Source: CAWATZ01 sp963784995 (lineage in GTDB: Bacteria; Planctomycetota; Planctomycetia; Gemmatales; Gemmataceae). From it: DNA of 64,000 nucleotides. The notes under the pieces are model-generated. The model was not told where the DNA came from, did not search any database, and saw only the letters and a program-made list of their open reading frames with translations. This document shows positions 8,691-18,014 of the stretch, piece by piece (the first letter of the stretch is position 1; each line of letters opens with the position of its first letter). Location of the stretch: assembly GCA_963784995.1 (NCBI GenBank), contig CAWATZ010000024.1:124001-188000 (forward strand), given 5' to 3'. The translations under genes and the position numbers were made by a program.

Positions 8691-11678
8691 ATGAAATGGT
8701 TGCCGTCCTGTCTTGTCCTGGTCTGCCTGACTCTGTCCGCGGCCGGCCAGACCCTGCCCGTGCCGCCCCAGCCCCTGCCCCCAGACCTCGGAGGAACAAT
8801 CCAGACACGCCGCGAAAAGTTCTGGGCGGAAATCGCGGCCCGGCAAGCTCGGGACTCGGTGATTGCGACGAAGCCCCCAGGGACACAACTGGCCCCGCCT
8901 CCGGGGACCGTGTCGCTGAAGGCCAGGCTGGCCTCGCCGCGTGAGACCGTCAAGACGCTGTATTTCTCGGTGATCGCCTACGACTTCCGCCCGCAACTGA
9001 TCGAGGACGCCATCGCCTGCCTGGAGCTGGACCCCAACCGCAAGTACCAGACCTCGGAGGCCGCCCTGCTGACCATCCAGCTGGAGGAAGTCCTCAAGGG
9101 TCTCAACCTGCCGCTCAATGCCCTGCCCGAATATCCCGAAACGGATCGAGTGACCCTCTGCGACGGCGATGGCTTTCACGTCAGCATGCGCCGCGACGAA
9201 AACGGCCACTGGCGCTTTGACCGGGAAACGCTCGACCGGCTGCCCATCATGCACCGGGAAACTCTGCTGCGTCAGAAAAACGCGTCGGCGGAGACGGCCG
9301 GGCTGCGGGAGCCGTACACCGATCCGCGCTCCACCATGCGCCACTTCCTCATCGACGTCCTCGCCGGTGACTTCTACACCGCCGCCCAGGCGCTGGACCT
9401 CAGCAGACTCAGCACCGAACAGCGCACCGAAACCGGCCCGCTGCTGGCCCAGCAGCTCGCTTACGTGATCCAGCGCCGCGGCTGGGTCTATCAGCAGGAG
9501 ATCCCGAACAATCCCGGCGGCTCGCCCTACTCCTGGTACGCCGACCAGGACGGCCGGATCCTGCTGGAGCGCGTCACCCTGCCCGACGGCAAGGCCGCCT
9601 GGCTGTTCAGCCGCAAGACCGTGCGCAACCTGGGACAGATGTACGAGGCGGTCAAGAGCAAGGAGCCGACCGTCCACTACGTCTGGCTGGGCAAGGTGGT
9701 GCCGGCCGTCAGCGACACCGGTCTGACTTCCCGGAACCAACCCGACACGGTGCCGGCTCGACAGCGCTCGCCCCGGGCGCTGCTCAAGGGTTTCTATCGC
9801 GCCATGACCGACGCCCAATCGCATGCTAGCCGGTGCAGCGAAGTCCTGGAGTTCATGGACCTGCAAAATGTCGCTGCCGCCGACCGCAAGGAAGTCGGCA
9901 TCAACCTGGCCGACAAGCTGGAAGCGATCCTGCGCAAGCTCCACCCCGATCTGTCCACGATCTCCGACAGCTGGAACGCGCCTCCGCAGACGCTGGGTCA
10001 GGAACAGAACTTGCGGCTGGAAATTGTCCGGCAGCGGGACGGCTGCTGGCGCTTCAGCCAGGCGACGCTGACCGCGGTGCCGGCCCTGTACGAGAAGCTG
10101 TCGGCCCGCGACCGCGCCGATCGCGACCGGAGCAGCCACCTTGAGAGCGCCCGCGGCTGTATGATGTGTTTCCTGGAGGCGATCGACCGCTACGACAATG
10201 AGCTGGCCGCTCACTGTCTCGATCTGAGCAACATCCATCCGGCGGCCCAGAGCGAACTCGGTCCGGTGCTGGCGTTCAAGCTCAAGTGGGTCATGGATCG
10301 GCTGGGCCGGGTCTATCCCGAGGAACTCCCGGATGAGCCGGAAGGGCCGCATTTCGTGTTCCACCGCAGCGAGCGGGGTCGGATCGTCGTCGCACGCCTG
10401 ACCGAGGGGCCGCGCAAGGGCGACTGGCTGTTCACCACCGACACGGTGGCCCGCATCGAACAGATGTTTCGCCAGATGCTAGGGCAGCCGCCCGACGAGT
10501 CGGTGCGCGGCATGAAAGGGATCGTGTTCGAGCCGACCTTCCTGGGGACGCCCGGGATCTGGCTGCGGCTGCGGCTGCACGCCTGGACCCAGGTTCGCTC
10601 CTTCGGCCTGGAGCTGTACCAGTGGATCGGTCTGGCGCTGGCCGTCGTGCTGGCCGCTGTCACTTCCAAGCTGCTGCTGTCGCAAATCTACCACGTGGTT
10701 TCCTGGCTGTTGTGCCGGACCGGCTCGGTCCTGTCCAAGCAGTACGTTGGCCAGAGACTGCGGCCGCTGACGTGGGTCCTGGCCTGCTGGCTGTTCTTCG
10801 ATTTACTCTCCTATCTCGACCTGTCCGTGGCCGTGATTAACATGGTGCTGCCGCTGAAGAAGTTCGTCATGGCGGGACTGATCGGCTGGCTCGGGTTCGG
10901 CCTGATCGACCTCTGCACCGGCATTTACATCAACAGCGAGCTGCTCCGGCCTCATCGCAACCTGAGCGACATGATCGTGCCGGTGACCATGCGGCTGCTC
11001 AAGGGCCTGGTGCTGCTGCTGGTGATGATCTACGTGATTTACCAGATCGGGGAAGGCGACTCGCTGGGCCGATTCCTGACCGGCCTGGGAGTGGCCGGCC
11101 TGGCCGCGTCGCTGGCGGCCCAGGACATCCTCAAGAGTTTCTTCGGCACCCTGCTGCTGATCGGCGAGCGCTCGTTCAAGCTCGGCGACCGCATTGTTGT
11201 GGACGGCAAGGAAGGCGTGGTCGAGCAGGTCGGCTTCCGCTCGACCCGGCTGCGCACCAGCGATGGGGCCCTGGTGTCGGTGCCCAACTCGATGATTGCC
11301 TCGGCCTCGGTGAACAACATGGGGGCCCGCTCGGCACGCCGCTTCCAGACAGCTGTGCTGCTGGGCGCGGACACTCCGGCGGACAAGGTGCTGGCTCTGC
11401 GCGACGACCTGCAGGGGTGGCTCGCCGCCCATCCGCAAGTGGCCCCGGAGCAGCTCGAAGTGGTCCTGGAACGACTGACCGACCAGGGGGTGAAACTGAC
11501 ACTGCGCGTCTATCTGAAGGTGGCCGACGCCGCGGAGGAAACGCGCGTCCACGACGAACTGAACGACGAAGTGATGCGTCAGGCCGAGAAGCTGGGCATC
11601 GACCTGTCCGGTGGCCAGAAAACTGCACCGGCAGAAGCCGCCCGGCCGGGATACGTGCTGAACCCAAAGGCGGCCTGA
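8691..11678 (+). CDS. large MscS-family mechanosensitive channel with periplasmic repeats
   Basis: A 995-residue membrane protein. It begins with a signal peptide (MKWLPSCLVLVCLTLSAAGQ). About 590 residues of soluble, presumably periplasmic, region follow, built of an alternating duplicated module: blocks near residues 85-200 and 350-475 share a pattern ending WRFDRETL / WRFSQATL, and blocks near 215-330 and 485-600 share FLIDVLAGDFYTAAQALDLS / FLEAIDRYDNELAAHCLDLS and a closing WLF. Four to five membrane helices precede the MscS pore and beta domain (GLGVAGLAASLAAQDILKSF, GDRIVVDGKEGVVEQVG, VSVPNS). Such channels release solutes on hypo-osmotic shock. ATG 8691 has GGAGG upstream. An uninterrupted frame joins it to the preceding PLD gene, but the internal signal peptide argues for two proteins. 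Confidence 0.85.
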   Translation: MKWLPSCLVLVCLTLSAAGQTLPVPPQPLPPDLGGTIQTRREKFWAEIAARQARDSVIATKPPGTQLAPPPGTVSLKARLASPRETVKTLYFSVIAYDFRPQLIEDAIACLELDPNRKYQTSEAALLTIQLEEVLKGLNLPLNALPEYPETDRVTLCDGDGFHVSMRRDENGHWRFDRETLDRLPIMHRETLLRQKNASAETAGLREPYTDPRSTMRHFLIDVLAGDFYTAAQALDLSRLSTEQRTETGPLLAQQLAYVIQRRGWVYQQEIPNNPGGSPYSWYADQDGRILLERVTLPDGKAAWLFSRKTVRNLGQMYEAVKSKEPTVHYVWLGKVVPAVSDTGLTSRNQPDTVPARQRSPRALLKGFYRAMTDAQSHASRCSEVLEFMDLQNVAAADRKEVGINLADKLEAILRKLHPDLSTISDSWNAPPQTLGQEQNLRLEIVRQRDGCWRFSQATLTAVPALYEKLSARDRADRDRSSHLESARGCMMCFLEAIDRYDNELAAHCLDLSNIHPAAQSELGPVLAFKLKWVMDRLGRVYPEELPDEPEGPHFVFHRSERGRIVVARLTEGPRKGDWLFTTDTVARIEQMFRQMLGQPPDESVRGMKGIVFEPTFLGTPGIWLRLRLHAWTQVRSFGLELYQWIGLALAVVLAAVTSKLLLSQIYHVVSWLLCRTGSVLSKQYVGQRLRPLTWVLACWLFFDLLSYLDLSVAVINMVLPLKKFVMAGLIGWLGFGLIDLCTGIYINSELLRPHRNLSDMIVPVTMRLLKGLVLLLVMIYVIYQIGEGDSLGRFLTGLGVAGLAASLAAQDILKSFFGTLLLIGERSFKLGDRIVVDGKEGVVEQVGFRSTRLRTSDGALVSVPNSMIASASVNNMGARSARRFQTAVLLGADTPADKVLALRDDLQGWLAAHPQVAPEQLEVVLERLTDQGVKLTLRVYLKVADAAEETRVHDELNDEVMRQAEKLGIDLSGGQKTAPAEAARPGYVLNPKAA

Positions 11679-11702
11679 GTGGCTGTTGCTCTGGATCGCG
11701 AC

Positions 11703-11737
11703 AGAGTGCCTTGCCTGCTCGACAGGCAAGGCACTCT
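11703..11737. terminator. bidirectional rho-independent terminator
   Basis: A perfect 15-bp stem (11703-11717 with 11723-11737), five-base loop and a T-rich tail (ttctttc) lie 25 bases after the channel gene. The next gene is convergent, so the hairpin can serve both strands. Confidence 0.8.
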
Positions 11738-11776
11738 TCTTTCGATCGTGTCACGACATTCCCAGGTGGCGCTTGT

Positions 11777-12940
11777 TCAACCGATTCCAATGATCTGCTG
11801 GATGTCACCAAACACGTAGCCAGTGCCGTTGGCCCCCGAAGTTACAACGATGTTAACGATCGAGGTGCCATACTGGTATCCTCCCAGTGTGCCTGGGGTG
11901 TTCGCGTTGTCCATGAGGTTGGATGGCTCCTCGGTGAGCACGTACGTTCCGGGCAGCAAGCCGGCAAAGCTATAGTCCCCGTTGCCGTCGGTCGTGGCCG
12001 AGAGGGAGACACTCTGGCCGGCATTGGTTGTGCCGGTCAGGTCGATGGTTACTCCGGATATGGGAGCGTTGCCGTTGCTCTGGTTCACCACGCTGCCGGA
12101 CAGGCTGCCCGGTTGCGGCGGAGGCACGAAGCCGGCAAAGGTCAGGTCGGCAGCCGATTCGAGGTCGATGCTCTTGGCGATGATCGCTCCGTTGAAGACC
12201 GCATTGCCCTGGTAATCGACCTCCCGATGCGGAGCCAGGAACGTGCCGTTGATGACGCTCTTCCCCGAGAGCGTGATGGCGGAGCGCCCGGTGGAGAAGT
12301 TGAACACGACCTGGTTGGCCGTCACTCCACCCGTCAGCTCGATCTTGCTGCGTGTGAAGGAGAAGCCATGCTGGACGTTGATGATGAACACGTCGCTGCT
12401 GCTGCCGCTCAGTGTGAGTGTCTTGTTGACGAACGCCAGGGATTTCACGTCGATGACGTTGGTGCCGCCATTGCCCGTGATGGTCAAGGAATGAGTCAGG
12501 TGACCGAAGGTCTGGGTGGCCGGGAGGGCGGCAAAGGCTGCTGATGCCGAGTCGGCATCGGAGACGGCCTGGCTCAGGTCCTGGGTCTGCTCACCGCCGG
12601 TGGCCTTGAACGATTTCGGGACCTGGGACAGCTTGGTCTTCGCGGTTGGATCAACGAGGAGCGTGCCGGTGTCAGTTGTTTTTTCCAGAGAACTGGACTC
12701 GTGCGCTCCCAGGCCGACGTTGCCGACGACAGTCGCTCCGTGGAGTGTGACGTCACCCCCATTGATCCCCAGGATGCCGAACTCAGCGGCGGCACCAAGA
12801 GTTAGCGCGCCGGCAGAGGGCTGGAGCCGATCCTCCAACGTTTCCAGTGTGGGGCGACAGCGGCGCAAGGCCAACTGAGCATGCGTCTTGTCACGCCGAA
12901 CGCCACGCAGAGAGCGGAAGAAGTGGGACAGAGAACCCAT
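11777..12940 (-). CDS. secreted protein, choice-of-anchor-A-like domain plus SdrD B-like repeat
   Basis: A 387-residue exported protein. The N-terminus is Arg-rich and carries RPTLETLEDRLQPSAGAL, the LExLEDR motif found at the start of many large planctomycete surface proteins and thought to mark export or processing. Residues about 45-270 match the choice-of-anchor A pattern (VVFNFSTGRSAITLSGKS, GTFLAPHREVDYQGN, GAIIAKSIDL). Residues about 278-345 form an SdrD B-like Ig fold (GSLSGSVVNQSNGNAPISGV, TDGNGDYSFAGLLPGTYVLTE). No C-terminal sorting motif is visible. The partner is unknown; an adhesive or structural role outside the cell is the family expectation. It is convergent with the channel gene across a shared terminator. 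Confidence 0.8.
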   Translation of the reverse strand: MGSLSHFFRSLRGVRRDKTHAQLALRRCRPTLETLEDRLQPSAGALTLGAAAEFGILGINGGDVTLHGATVVGNVGLGAHESSSLEKTTDTGTLLVDPTAKTKLSQVPKSFKATGGEQTQDLSQAVSDADSASAAFAALPATQTFGHLTHSLTITGNGGTNVIDVKSLAFVNKTLTLSGSSSDVFIINVQHGFSFTRSKIELTGGVTANQVVFNFSTGRSAITLSGKSVINGTFLAPHREVDYQGNAVFNGAIIAKSIDLESAADLTFAGFVPPPQPGSLSGSVVNQSNGNAPISGVTIDLTGTTNAGQSVSLSATTDGNGDYSFAGLLPGTYVLTEEPSNLMDNANTPGTLGGYQYGTSIVNIVVTSGANGTGYVFGDIQQIIGIG

Positions 12941-13387
12941 TTGCCATCTCCTCAGAATAGAGGTTCCGTTGCCGAGAACACGTGTTGCTGAAACGGAGAA
13001 ACGGTGTTACTTCGTCAAGGACAAAGCAACTCAGATCCGAGGGGAGCTAACAATCCGGAACGATTCAAGGACGGGGACACACGGGGGGTGTGTGAGTTAC
13101 GTGTGCGAAGCCGCTGGCAACCAACGTTTGCCCGGGTAGCGGGGTATGAGTCGGGGGGCCGATCAACTTTACCCACGGGGTCGCACAATCGATAACTCAC
13201 CGGAAACGTAGCTCCGCAACGTGAGGCTGTCAAGGAAATGGTCTTGATTTTTCTCAAGACAGAAGACTTGACTGAGGGAACGGCCCCTGCCTGGCAGATG
13301 TCGTTCAGATGCCGGTCTGTGCAACCCTAGTTCGACAAGGTCAGGTTGTCAACCAAGACGTGACCTTTTCTCTCCGGCAGGAAAAGG
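12941..13387 (-). other. 447-base intergenic region with a weak hairpin
   Basis: No gene is supported here. On the minus strand it is downstream of the membrane-protein gene and upstream of the secreted-protein gene, so it should hold the promoter of the latter; I cannot pick one with confidence. A hairpin at 13337-13367 (aaggtca / tgacctt enclosing ggtt / aacc) lies 20 bases past the membrane-protein stop and may be its terminator. A minor 6-bp stem is at 13077-13093. Confidence 0.4.
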
Positions 13388-14425
13388 CTACATCCCGGGC
13401 ACATCCTTGAGGAGCCGGGCCCTGGTGATGGGCTTGCCGGTTTTTTGCTGGAGGAAGGCGAGGAGTCGGTCGCGCTCGGCCTTGTCGCGGGGCAGGGCAA
13501 ACGTCTGGTCCGTGGTCCACGTTCGCCCATCGCCGAACCGGAGGCCCAGGTCCTCACCAGCCATGGTTTCCTTGCCCACCCGGCGATGGGTCGTGACCAC
13601 GATCTGTGTGACGGTGTCATAGGGATGCACCTCCTCCCCGAGCGCGAAGAGCCGTTTGATGGCGATCTCGTCGTCGTTTAGCCGTGCGTACCAGTTCAGC
13701 ACCAGCAAGGCGAAGATCGCGGAGAGAATGCCGGCGAGCAGGGCCAGGAACGAGAGCATTTTGATGAGCGCCTCGGGGTGAACGTTCTGGTGGCCCAGGC
13801 GTCCCTCGTCCCAGTAGAGGTATTCGAGGAAGCGGCGCCGGCCCAGGAGCAACCGGGTCAGCCCCGCCAGGAGGGGAATGGCACTGAAAATCCCCAGGAA
13901 GATGGCCGGCACCGCGAAGACGATCCCATAGGCGAACGGTTTGAAGAGGAACACGGCCGGCGGAAAGGTGCGGGCGTGTTCCTCTCCAAGCAGGTGCAGC
14001 AGGAACGCCCAGCCGGCGGCGAGGGCCAGAAACGTGACGAGGAAGAGCGGGATAAAGAGGAGATTGACCCATTGATACGACCGCAGCGTCAGACTGCGCG
14101 GGGCTGCCGCGGGCGGAGTTGCCGTGGGCTCGCTCTTCTCCTGCGCAGCTGGATTGCCGCTGCTCTGGGGTTCACCAGCAGGCCTGGGCGGCTCCGGCAC
14201 CGAACGACTCCGCCTCGTGATCTCGCTTCCTGGCTGGTCGTCGGCCACTGGGATCGCTTCGACGATCTCCGGAGACGCTGGCCGCTGCAGTTCCTCCGCC
14301 AGACGATGCAGCTGTCCTGCTCCCGGGGGCAGCGGCGGGCGTCGGGGCAAACTGCGATACATCAGCACAGGAATCCACGGCACCAGCAGACAGATCGCAA
14401 CGACCAGCATCAGGGATAGCGACAC
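13388..14425 (-). CDS. hypothetical membrane protein
   Basis: A 345-residue protein I do not recognise. A hydrophobic N-terminal helix (MSLSLMLVVAICLLVPWIPVL) is followed by a proline-, serine- and glutamate-rich low-complexity segment (residues about 25-108), then a cluster of three predicted membrane helices (about 118-145, 155-185, 220-245) and a C-terminal soluble domain of about 100 residues. The layout suggests an integral inner-membrane protein with a cytoplasmic tail; the tail (LALGEEVHPYDTVTQIVVTT) is reminiscent of bacterial PH-like or DUF304 folds, which is only a guess. The stop codon of the LarA-like gene lies 24 bases upstream, so the two are likely co-transcribed. Confidence 0.6.
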   Translation of the reverse strand: MSLSLMLVVAICLLVPWIPVLMYRSLPRRPPLPPGAGQLHRLAEELQRPASPEIVEAIPVADDQPGSEITRRSRSVPEPPRPAGEPQSSGNPAAQEKSEPTATPPAAAPRSLTLRSYQWVNLLFIPLFLVTFLALAAGWAFLLHLLGEEHARTFPPAVFLFKPFAYGIVFAVPAIFLGIFSAIPLLAGLTRLLLGRRRFLEYLYWDEGRLGHQNVHPEALIKMLSFLALLAGILSAIFALLVLNWYARLNDDEIAIKRLFALGEEVHPYDTVTQIVVTTHRRVGKETMAGEDLGLRFGDGRTWTTDQTFALPRDKAERDRLLAFLQQKTGKPITRARLLKDVPGM

Positions 14426-14449
14426 GGCTCACCTCCGCACCAGCCCGCG

Positions 14450-15725
14450 TCAGCCCACGTAAGGAAGGACGTAAGGCCCCTTGGGAATGACCGCGACTTT
14501 GGTCCGCGGACCGTATTCCGCCACCGAGCTGGCCACCGCCTGCTCGACCGAGTCGGCCGGTTCGACGTAGCAGCGCCGAAGTGTCTCCGCCGGCAGACCG
14601 TCGCTGACCACCTTCACCTTGCAGTGCTGCTGCACCTTGGCCTGCATCAGCAGTCTGCCATTCGTCCATCGCGCAGATGGAGCCGGGCTCCGGACTGGCC
14701 CCGGCGAAGCGATCGAGGTTGGGATACTCCGCGATCCGCCGCTGGAACTCCGGACTGCCGACGCCCTCGGTCAGGCTGGCGGCGAGGATGATGGTCCCGC
14801 CGCGCTTGACGATCGGCATGGCCCCCGTCAGCCCCTTGACCGCCTGATACCAGGTGGTGTCCAGCGGATAGCCGGCACTGGTGGTCACGACCACCTCGCA
14901 CGGCTCCGGCACGCCGACGCGGACCACGTTGCGGACAAACTCCACCCCTTGCTGCCAGGCCTTGATCATGTCACCGGCCCCGACCCAGGTGATGCGCCGC
15001 TGACCGTCGATGCAAACGTTGACGATGAAATCGCAGCCGGCCTTGAGGGCGATGCGGGTGTTCTCCTCGTGGACGGGGTTGCCCTCCAGGATGCCGCAGT
15101 CGGCCCGGGGGTGCTTGAGGAAATGGGGGCCGTGCCAGACCTGCACCGTCTCCAGGGCGGCGATGCCGGGGCAAATCACCTTGCGGCCACCGCTGTAGCC
15201 GGCCATCAGGTGCGGCTCGATCAGGCCGGTGGTGATCTTCAGATCAGCCCGGACGTAACGCGAATCGAGCCAGATGGGCACGCCGTTCTCGGTCTGGCCC
15301 AGGAAGTCATGCTCGTTCAGCATCTTGCCGTGGTGGTTCTCGACCCGGTAATCGCGGGCGATCTCCGGACCGACCAGCTCGATCAGCTCGTCCCCCTCGT
15401 TGGGTCGATGCAGGCCCGTGGCGATCAGGATCAGGATGTCCTGGCGAGCGATACCCTGCCGCTCCAGGATCTTGAGCAGGGGCGGCAGGATCAACCGGTT
15501 GGGCACGGGCCGGGTGATGTCGCAGATAAGGATGCAGGCGTTGCAGTGACCGCGGGCCAGGTCGGCCAGGGGCGGAGTGCCGGTCGGCTGGCGGAGGGCC
15601 TGCGCGATGGCGTCCTCGGGGTTGGGCAGCGGCGCGGCGGGCTGAATCGTCAGCGGGCCGACGACGCGCTCGTCGGGAAGGTCCACGTTCAGTCCGGTTC
15701 GGCCATAGTCCAGGTGTATGCGCAT
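14450..15725 (-). CDS. larA: LarA-family nickel-dependent racemase (DUF2088), frameshifted
   Basis: A member of the LarA family, which uses a nickel-pincer nucleotide to racemise 2-hydroxy acids such as lactate; family members act on several related acids, so the substrate is open. The DUF2088 N-domain has CDITRPVPNRLILPPLLK and the LarA_N/LarA_C blocks include ATGLHRPNEGDELIELVG, ENHHGKM and IEPHLMAGYSGGRKVICPGI, which supply the His and the Lys used for cofactor attachment. The frame shifts once near 14650; the repaired tail KVVSDGLPAETLRRC…VAVIPKGPYVLPYVG matches the family end. About 424 codons from ATG 15725. The larB, larC and larE genes for cofactor synthesis are not in the window. Confidence 0.83.
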
Positions 15726-15825
15726 GGTTGCTTGCTCGGCAAAGGATCCGATTCAGAGTCAGCGGAGCGGGCGAGTTCTGGTTATTGTCGCGGAGACACG
15801 AGGGATTTTCCACCTCGGATCTGCT

Positions 15826-15871
15826 GATTTATCGTTTCGCGCTGGGCTGGCCCAGCGCGAAACGATAAATC
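15826..15871. repeat. perfect 21-bp inverted repeat in a divergent promoter region
   Basis: Arms 15826-15846 and 15851-15871 are perfect reverse complements with a 4-base ctgg spacer. The element lies in the 260-base gap between the divergently transcribed racemase and cytochrome c peroxidase genes. It could be an operator or another dispersed palindrome; length and perfection favour the latter. Confidence 0.85.
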
Positions 15872-15985
15872 GAAAGGGTCGCTTCCGCGCGGCGGTATTC
15901 CCGCCCCGACCCCGACTATTCACCTGGAGCGATCGTTTGACGGACGAAGATTGTTCACCACCCGTTGCACAGGAGAGCTGAACCA

Positions 15986-17154
15986 ATGAGCGGTTATCTC
16001 AGACACGTGGGTCTCTCGGACGCGGGCTTGTTCGTACTGACAGTCGTGCTGATCGCCAGCGGCCTTCCGGCCCCGCCAGCCTGGGGCGCGGAGGTCCCGC
16101 CGCCCGTCAAGCCTTCTACCTTGCGGACGCTCCGCTTGCCGGAGACGCCCTGCAACTACGCCAGCCCCGACCTGCCCGCCCACTTCCGGACCGCGGCCGC
16201 CCGGCGGTTCGACAACATGCCCCGCGGTAACCCCGTGACCGACAACGGTGCCACCCTGGGCCGGGTGCTCTTCTACGACACCCGGATGTCGGCCAACAAC
16301 ACCGTCGCCTGCGGCTCCTGCCACCACCAGAGACACGCCTTCGTTGATCCGCAGCGCTTCAGCAAGGGCTTCGAGGGCAAGTTGACCGACCGCAACGCCA
16401 TGAGCCTGGTCAACCTGCGCTACTATCCCGCGCGGCCGGTTCTTCTGGGACGAGCGGGCTCGGAGCCTGGAAGACCAGGTCCTCATGCCGATCCAGAGCA
16501 AGATCGAGATGGGCCACGACCTGACCAGGCTGGTCGAGAGTCTTGCAGAAGGAGGCCGTCTACCGTCCCCTGTTCGTCAAGGCGTTTGGCGACAGCGAGA
16601 TCACTCGGGATCGCATCGGCCAGGCGGTGGCACAATTCCTGCGCTCGATGGTTTCCTACCAGTCGAAATACGACGAGGGCCTCAACCAGGTCCTGTCGGT
16701 GCGGGACGACTTCCCGAACTTCACCCGCGAGGAGAACCGGGGCAAGGACCTGTTTATGCGCCGCTGTGCCAGCTGCCATCTGCCCGGCGGCCAGGCCGCT
16801 CATTTCATCATGAACCGGCCGCGGAACAACGGGCTTGACCGCGATTACAAGAACAGCGATGGTGGTGTCGGCGACCGGACCCTGAGCCCCGGCCAACTGG
16901 GCCTGTTCAAGTCGCCGGACCTGCGCAACGTCGAGTTCACCGGCCCCTACATGCACGATGGCCGATTCGCGACCCTGGAGGCGGTGATCGACCATTACAG
17001 CAAGGGGATCCAGCAGCACCCCAACGTCGATGGCCGCGTCCGCCGGGGGTTCAATTTCAACAACGCCGAGAAGGCCAGCCTCGTCGCCTTCCTCAAGACG
17101 CTGAGCGACACGAAGTTTCTCACGGACCCAAAGTTCTCAGACCCATTCCAGTGA
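15986..17154 (+). CDS. MauG/cytochrome c peroxidase family dihaem protein, two frameshifts
   Basis: A periplasmic dihaem cytochrome of the bacterial cytochrome c peroxidase/MauG family, which reduces hydrogen peroxide or oxidises protein substrates. The signal peptide covers about residues 1-36 (ending PPAWGAEV). The first haem motif is CGSCHH in the context NTVACGSCHHQRHAFVD, the second CASCH in GKDLFMRRCASCHLPGG. Later blocks SPDLRNVEFTGPYMHDGRF and LVAFLKTLSD are characteristic. The frame changes near 16435 and 16545; the middle segment reads RFFWDERARSLEDQVLMPIQ, a family hallmark, in the third frame, so the protein is whole once repaired (about 389 codons). ATG 15986 gives the signal peptide. 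The EF-hand gene follows by 31 bases and may be co-transcribed. Confidence 0.85.
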
Positions 17155-17185
17155 AACGCTCTCTCAAACTGTAAAGGAGCAAAGC

Positions 17186-17925
17186 ATGCGAAATCGAGTT
17201 GTTTGGCCGGCGCTGGGCCTGCTCGGCGCGCTGGTCCTGGTGGTCAGCGGCGTGGCACAGCCCCCCGGCCGGCGCGGAGGGCCTCAGGATCGGCAAGGCG
17301 GTCCCGGGGGCGGCCTCGGTCGTGGCCTGACGTCGGAACAGATTGTCGAGCGGCTGCTGTCGTTCGACAAGAACAAGGACGGCAAGGTCAGCAAGGACGA
17401 ATTGCCGGAACGGATGCAGGACCTGCTGAGTAAGGGCGACACCAACAAGGACGGCTTCCTCGACAAGGACGAGATCAAGAAGCTGTCCACCACGCTGGCG
17501 CAGGACCGGCAACGGCCTGGCGCTGGCGGCCGTGGTCCTGGCGGTCGCGGTCCGGGCGGCTTCGGTCCGGGCGGTGGGGCCCAGCGGGCCGTGGACGATC
17601 TGAGCCTCTCGGGCAGCAAGAAGGACAAGGCCGAGGAGGTCCTCAAGGGCTACCAGGAGAGCGTCCGCAAGCTGATGGACCTGGCCCACTCGGACCTGCT
17701 GCTGAAGATGAAGGGTGTCCTGAGCGACGAGGAGTACACCAAGTTCAAGGCGGCCCTGGATCGGGGGCCCGGCCGTGGTCCGGGCGGCCCGGGGTTTGGC
17801 GGCCCCGGGTTTGGCGGCCCGCGGCCGGGAGGACCCGATCGGACCTCCGAGACGGATCGAAGAAGATCGAGGAGCTGCAGAAGGAAGTCAAGGAACTGCG
17901 GCGCAAGCTCGATGAGAAGAAATGA
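17186..17925 (+). CDS. secreted EF-hand protein with Gly/Pro-rich linkers, frameshifted at 3' end
   Basis: A secreted calcium-binding-type protein. A signal peptide (MRNRVVWPALGLLGALVLVVSG) precedes two EF-hand loops, DKNKDGKVSKDEL and DTNKDGFLDKDEI, both with the Dx(D/N)xDG pattern. Gly- and Pro-rich linkers (GGRGPGGRGPGGFGPGGG and a second run near the C-terminus) flank a helical segment of about 60 residues. The frame shifts near 17855; in the repaired frame the protein ends in a short coiled coil, KKIEELQKEVKELRRKLDEK, with a stop at 17923-17925. Such small EF-hand proteins are abundant in planctomycetes and their roles are not known. ATG 17186 has AGGAG at a good distance. Confidence 0.78.
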
Positions 17926-17960
17926 GCCGGCTGGCTCGCAATGCAACGACCGAAATGCAG

Positions 17961-18001
17961 CCGCGGGGACCCTGAGAGCTGGTGCCCTCGGGTCTCCGCG
18001 G
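17961..18001. terminator. possible shared terminator hairpin
   Basis: A 12-bp stem with one mismatch (17961-17972 with 17990-18001) lies between the convergent EF-hand and OB-fold genes. It lacks a clear T-run on the plus strand, so termination is inferred from position. Confidence 0.4.
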
Positions 18002-18014
18002 TCCGCCTGGGCGG

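Noticed and set aside
7467..11678. A single 1,403-residue PLD-MscS fusion protein
   Set aside because: The second half starts with its own ribosome binding site and signal peptide, and the other frame has a stop just before it; a one-base error in a GGC repeat explains the open frame.
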